64,000 bases of DNA from Oscillospiraceae bacterium (GTDB lineage: Bacteria > Bacillota > Clostridia > Oscillospirales > Oscillospiraceae). The notes under the pieces are model-generated. The model made no database searches, was not told where the DNA came from, and saw only the letters and a list, made by a program, of their open reading frames with translations. The translations under genes were made by a program, and so were the position numbers. The stretch lies in NCBI GenBank assembly GCA_016293865.1, contig JAEDDG010000006.1:19593-83592 (forward strand), in the 5' to 3' direction. This document shows, in pieces, positions 60,636 through 64,000 of this stretch; the stretch's first letter is position 1, and every line of letters begins with the position of its first letter.

Positions 60636-61781
60636 GTGGAAAAGAAAAAACGCAACATTTTGGGCGACTATCTGAAGCGGTCCGACACGCTGCTGCTGGG
60701 CCTCTGCATCGCCGCAACCCTTTTCGGCATCATTCTGATTGCAAGCGCCACCCGGCATACCTCTTCCCATCAGTATATTTATATCCAGCTGGTTGCGCTT
60801 GTTCTGGGAATCATTCTCTATTTCCTTTTTTCTGTCATCGACCTTGATATCCTTGCCGACCACTGGAAGCTGCTCTTTATTTTCAGTGTGCTGCTGATCG
60901 GTTCTCTGGTGTTCCTCGGCGTCGAGGGCGACACCGGCAACCGTGCCTGGATCCGTTTTGCAGGCATCGGCGTTCAGCCGGCAGAGGTGGTCAAAATTCC
61001 GTTTATCATCCTGCTGGCCAAGTTCGTGGTACACGCCAAGAACAGCCGCGGACTCAACCACCCGGTTTCCGTCATTGAAATTGCTCTCTTTGTTCTCTTC
61101 CTATTCGGCCTGATCATCGTCGTCTCCAGAGATCTGGGTTCCGCGCTTGTCTATCTCTTTGTGTTCATCATAGTCATGTTCGCCGCCGGCACAAACATCC
61201 TGTGGTTTTTATTCGGCGCCGGCGCTGTCGCCGCCGCATTTCCGCTGCTCTGGGAGCATTTTCTCAGCGAAGGTCAGAAAAACCGCATTCTCGCGCCGTA
61301 CGATCCCTCTGTGGATCCCACCGGTCTCGGCATTACATGGCAGGCCAACCAGAGCAAGGCCGCTATTTCCGGCGGCGGCTTTCTGGGTCAGGGGCTTTTT
61401 TCCGGAAACTACACGCAGGCCGGCTCTGTTTCGCAGCAGCACACAGACTTTATCTTCTCTGTTGTGGGCGAGGAGCTCGGATTCATCGGCTGCGCCGCGG
61501 TGATTCTTCTTCTGCTGCTGATTATCCTGCGCTGCATTCAGACAGGCGTGCGCTCCAATGACCCCCTCGGCATGCTGGTCAGCATCGGTTTTGCGGCCAT
61601 GCTGATTTTCCAGACCTTTGAGAACATCGGGATGTGCATCGGTCTGACGCCGGTCATCGGTCTGACGCTGCCGTTTTTCAGCTACGGCGGTTCGTCTCTG
61701 GTCATGCTGTATGCAGCGATGGGAATCGTTTCAGGCGTCAAAATGCGGCCCAAGCCCGCCAGTTTTGTGCGTCAGTTTTAA
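60636..61781 (+). CDS. rodA: RodA-type peptidoglycan glycosyltransferase (SEDS family)
   Basis: A 381-residue SEDS protein with about ten membrane helices. Conserved parts: GNRAWIRFAGIGVQPAEVVK, IVVSRDLGSALVYLFVF, AGSVSQQHTDFIFSVVGEEL and LPFFSYGGSS near the end. SEDS enzymes polymerise lipid II glycan with a class B PBP; RodA builds the side wall, and FtsW or SpoVE act at septum or cortex. The choice of RodA over FtsW rests on length and overall look. The start GTG 60636 lies behind GAGGTAT. A terminator follows the stop. Confidence 0.9.
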   Translation: MEKKKRNILGDYLKRSDTLLLGLCIAATLFGIILIASATRHTSSHQYIYIQLVALVLGIILYFLFSVIDLDILADHWKLLFIFSVLLIGSLVFLGVEGDTGNRAWIRFAGIGVQPAEVVKIPFIILLAKFVVHAKNSRGLNHPVSVIEIALFVLFLFGLIIVVSRDLGSALVYLFVFIIVMFAAGTNILWFLFGAGAVAAAFPLLWEHFLSEGQKNRILAPYDPSVDPTGLGITWQANQSKAAISGGGFLGQGLFSGNYTQAGSVSQQHTDFIFSVVGEELGFIGCAAVILLLLLIILRCIQTGVRSNDPLGMLVSIGFAAMLIFQTFENIGMCIGLTPVIGLTLPFFSYGGSSLVMLYAAMGIVSGVKMRPKPASFVRQF

Positions 61782-61786
61782 TTTGC

Positions 61787-61816
61787 CGTGCCGGGACAGA
61801 AGTCCCGGCACGTTTT
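61787..61816 (+). terminator. Terminator of rodA
   Basis: CGTGCCGGGAC, loop AGAA, GTCCCGGCACG, then TTTTAC: a perfect 11-bp stem. It lies only 15 bases before the next gene, so the latter may rely on read-through. Confidence 0.8.
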
Positions 61817-61830
61817 ACAGAGGTGCTTTT

Positions 61831-62343
61831 ATGGATGAAATCCGGCAGGTTCTCTGCACACACGCGTCTCTCTATCCGGCCATGATGCCGCAGGACGCCG
61901 TCAAGCTGCTTTATCAGGGCGAATTCGGCGGCGGGCATCTGATCTCCGACCGGGCGCAGTGCCTGCGCCGGCTGAAGGAGGAATACATGTCAACTGTGCA
62001 GCGCTCCGGCATTCCGCTCTTTGATGATCTGGGAAACGGACTGGTCCGCGTGCATCTGGCCGCGCTGGACGCTTCGGGTATCCGTCCTGAAACGCTCGGC
62101 CGCTGGTTCATCGATTCATCAGCGCAGACGGCCGGGCGCATGGATGTCTTCCGGAAAAAGCTGGGCGTTCTTGAGGCGCTGGCGGAGCTGGGCATTTTCT
62201 CCTTTACCGTCTCTGCGCTGCGCAGCTATCTGTTCAGCTATGTGGCCGCAGGCTGTCCCGCGGTTTCACATTCCGAAGAATACCGCGCGGCATACGCTCC
62301 GGCATACCGTGTCATTCTGAAACAGTACCTGGCCGGACAATGA
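61831..62343 (+). CDS. Unknown conserved-looking 170-residue protein
   Basis: A soluble protein starting MDEIRQVLCTHASLYPAMMP with no signal peptide or membrane helix. It contains AVKLLYQGEFGGGHLISDRA, VRVHLAALDASGIRPETLG and PAVSHSEEYRAAYAPAYRVI. The good codon structure and an AGAGG ribosome site before ATG 61831 indicate a real gene. I do not recognise the family. The short gap after the rodA terminator suggests partial cotranscription with rodA; a role in cell-wall work would be a guess. Confidence 0.7.
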   Translation: MDEIRQVLCTHASLYPAMMPQDAVKLLYQGEFGGGHLISDRAQCLRRLKEEYMSTVQRSGIPLFDDLGNGLVRVHLAALDASGIRPETLGRWFIDSSAQTAGRMDVFRKKLGVLEALAELGIFSFTVSALRSYLFSYVAAGCPAVSHSEEYRAAYAPAYRVILKQYLAGQ

Positions 62344-62548
62344 AATGCAAAAAAGAACCAGAGGAAGGATTGGCAGGTGTCCGTAAAACAGTGTGAGCCA
62401 AACAGCGCGAAATGAGCAACCGTCAGGCAGGATCAGTCAACAAAAACACGCCCTGTTCAGCTTCAAACGGTTTGCCCGCAGCCATATCCGTGCGCCGGAC
62501 ACGGTTGTCATTCAAAATCCGGTTATATTTAAAGCAGGAGGAACCTCT

Positions 62549-64000
62549 ATGAAAAAACGACTGTTCAGCATCCTCACCGCGCTGGCACTGTGCCTGAGCC
62601 TGCTGTCCGTGACAGCGCTGGCGGAGGACACGGTGCGCTACCTGGCTGCAGACGGCAGCACGCAGGACTGCAACAACTACACCGTGGTGTCCAGCAGCGA
62701 AACAGCAATCACATGGGACACCGGCTGGTACGCGGTGCAGGGCGAAGTGACCATCAGCAATGCTGTCACCGTCTCCGGCGACGTCCACCTGATCCTGACG
62801 GACAACAGCAGCCTCACCGTTAACGGCGGCATCACGGGCAAAGGGAACCTGACCATCTACGGACAGAGCGAGGGCTCCGGCCAGCTGACCGCCACCGGCG
62901 GCACGGCAGGAAATAATAGCTACGGCATCTATGTCAATGGCGGCAACATCACCATCAACGGCGGCGTTGTCTCCGCAACCGGCGGCACCGCCACCGCCAC
63001 CGGCAGCGCATCAGGCATCAGCTACGGTATCTATGCCTCCAATGGCAGCATCACCATCTCCGGCGGCAGCGTCAATGCCACCGGCGGCTCGAGCGGCATG
63101 ACCGTCGGCATCTCCTCCGCCTCCCTCACCATCAACGGCGGCGTTGTCACCGCAGCCGGCGGCAATGGTGTACACCTGAGCGCCGGCATCACCTCCGACG
63201 CCCTCACCATCAACGGCGGCACCGTCACCGCCACCAACGGCGGCGGTGACATAAGCTGCGGCATCTATGCCTATGGCAACATCACCATCAAAGCCGGCAC
63301 CGTCATCGCCACCAGCAGCGGCGGTGACATAAGCTGCGGCATCTATGCCTATGGCGAGATCACCATCAACGGCGGCGTTGTCTCCGCAACCGGCGGCGCG
63401 GCAACAGACGAAAGCTGCGGCATCGCCGCCGACTCCCACTTCAAAATCTCCGGCGGCACCGTCACCGCCACCGGCGGAATGGCATCAGAAGAGAGCTACG
63501 GTCTCTATGCCGGCGGCAGCAACATGACCATCAACGGCGGCCATGTGACCGCCCGGACGCTGGCTACATCGGGAACATACAGTGCCCTGAATGCGGCTCC
63601 GAACCTGAATGTCTATGGCGGCTGCTATTGGCGCACCAGCCCGAAAAAATCCTTCGTCGCCTGTATTGATGAGGATACCGCTTATACCTACGACAGCATT
63701 CATACCTATGTGGAGTTCTTCAACAGATACATCTGCACCATCACTCTGGACTCCAACTATAGCGGCGGCGAGTCCAGCACCATGACCACCGGAACGGAAG
63801 GCACGCTGACCTCTCTGCCCACCCTCACCCGCGATGGCTACACCTTTGACGGCTGGTTTACGGCAGCGACCGGCGGCACGGAGGTCACCACGGAGACCGT
63901 GTTCAACGGGAACACCACCATCTACGCCCACTGGACGGTCGAACCCGCGCCTGTTCCCATCGATCCGCCCATAGTGGTGAAACTGCCCGAAGAGGGCGGC
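62549..64000 (+). CDS. Secreted beta-helix/InlB-repeat surface protein, N-terminal part
   Basis: The frame starts at ATG 62549 behind AGGAGG and is open through the window edge (484 codons). Signal peptide: MKKRLFSILTALALCLSLLS to about residue 27. Residues 70-350 are a long right-handed beta-helix-like region of short repeats, each with a strand such as LTINGG, ITINGGVVSATGG or FKISGGTVTATGG and a turn such as SYGIY or SCGIYAYG. This resembles Cthe_2159-type carbohydrate-binding domains. An InlB-like repeat follows (TRDGYTFDGWFTAATGGTEV ... IYAHWTVE), and a Pro-rich stretch reaches the edge. It is probably a wall-attached adhesin; the C-terminal anchor lies outside the window. Confidence 0.88.
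   Translation, partial: MKKRLFSILTALALCLSLLSVTALAEDTVRYLAADGSTQDCNNYTVVSSSETAITWDTGWYAVQGEVTISNAVTVSGDVHLILTDNSSLTVNGGITGKGNLTIYGQSEGSGQLTATGGTAGNNSYGIYVNGGNITINGGVVSATGGTATATGSASGISYGIYASNGSITISGGSVNATGGSSGMTVGISSASLTINGGVVTAAGGNGVHLSAGITSDALTINGGTVTATNGGGDISCGIYAYGNITIKAGTVIATSSGGDISCGIYAYGEITINGGVVSATGGAATDESCGIAADSHFKISGGTVTATGGMASEESYGLYAGGSNMTINGGHVTARTLATSGTYSALNAAPNLNVYGGCYWRTSPKKSFVACIDEDTAYTYDSIHTYVEFFNRYICTITLDSNYSGGESSTMTTGTEGTLTSLPTLTRDGYTFDGWFTAATGGTEVTTETVFNGNTTIYAHWTVEPAPVPIDPPIVVKLPEEGG

Noticed and set aside
62879..63560. Repeat array considered as CRISPR
   Set aside because: The repeats are imperfect, in frame, and encode beta-helix turns; there are no spacers of constant length and no cas genes.

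Overview
The window looks like a chromosome segment of an anaerobic, gut-type Clostridia bacterium (an Oscillospirales-like Firmicute is my inference). The reasons are a multi-subunit NAD(P)-linked [FeFe] hydrogenase with a divergent redox-sensing module, an alanine T-box leader, S-layer-homology (SLH) anchored surface proteins, two sialidases, an anaerobic sulfatase-maturase-type radical SAM enzyme, and a GC-rich background with strong AGGAGG ribosome sites and TTGACA/TATAAT promoters. Both edges cut genes: xpt on the left and a repetitive secreted adhesin on the right.

Layout. 1-5.4 kb: 3' end of xpt, then a BMP-type nucleoside/purine ABC importer (lipoprotein, fused double ATPase, two permeases). 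5.4-13.7 kb: large SLH surface protein, small XRE regulator with a double operator, serine acetyltransferase, LCP-family wall ligase, and a T-box (specifier GCC, Ala) driving an AlaA-type aminotransferase. 13.7-16.1 kb: AT-rich acquired patch with an ECF-like sigma factor, its membrane anti-sigma candidate and two decayed minus-strand genes (HTH protein and response regulator). 16.1-24.7 kb: an eight-gene minus-strand operon (small protein, Hsp70-like ATPase, low-complexity protein, HerA/VirB4-like ATPase, membrane protein, cytoplasmic C39/papain-like peptidase, small protein, LytTR regulator with a degenerate receiver). I do not recognise it as a described system, and it is the best candidate here for something new.

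24.9-32.8 kb: hydrogenase operon hndABCD on the minus strand. A perfect 454-bp copy of the hndD 3' end and terminator lies 2551 bp away, flanking a two-gene cargo (lipoprotein and secreted papain-like peptidase). This geometry fits single-crossover insertion of a small circle. 32.2-36.7 kb: HATPase, DRTGG, anti-sigma-type ATPase, HydS-like iron-sulfur protein, DRTGG, PHP and dUTPase genes, probably redox sensing and control for the hydrogenase.

36.7-58.4 kb: carbohydrate-oriented region with GH2 enzyme plus anaerobic maturase, DUF2156 and DUF6512-type proteins, cytoplasmic sialidase, YitT-like membrane protein, a striking AT-rich protease-pseudokinase-TPR membrane protein beside tRNA-Leu(CAG), a Gfo/Idh/MocA and twin SDR dehydrogenase operon with AraC regulator, mannitol-1-phosphate dehydrogenase, and a 1767-residue SLH-anchored sialidase preceded by its own AraC-type regulator. 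58.6-64 kb: housekeeping genes (upp, tsaB, tsaE, rodA), a small unknown protein, and the start of a beta-helix/InlB-repeat surface protein.
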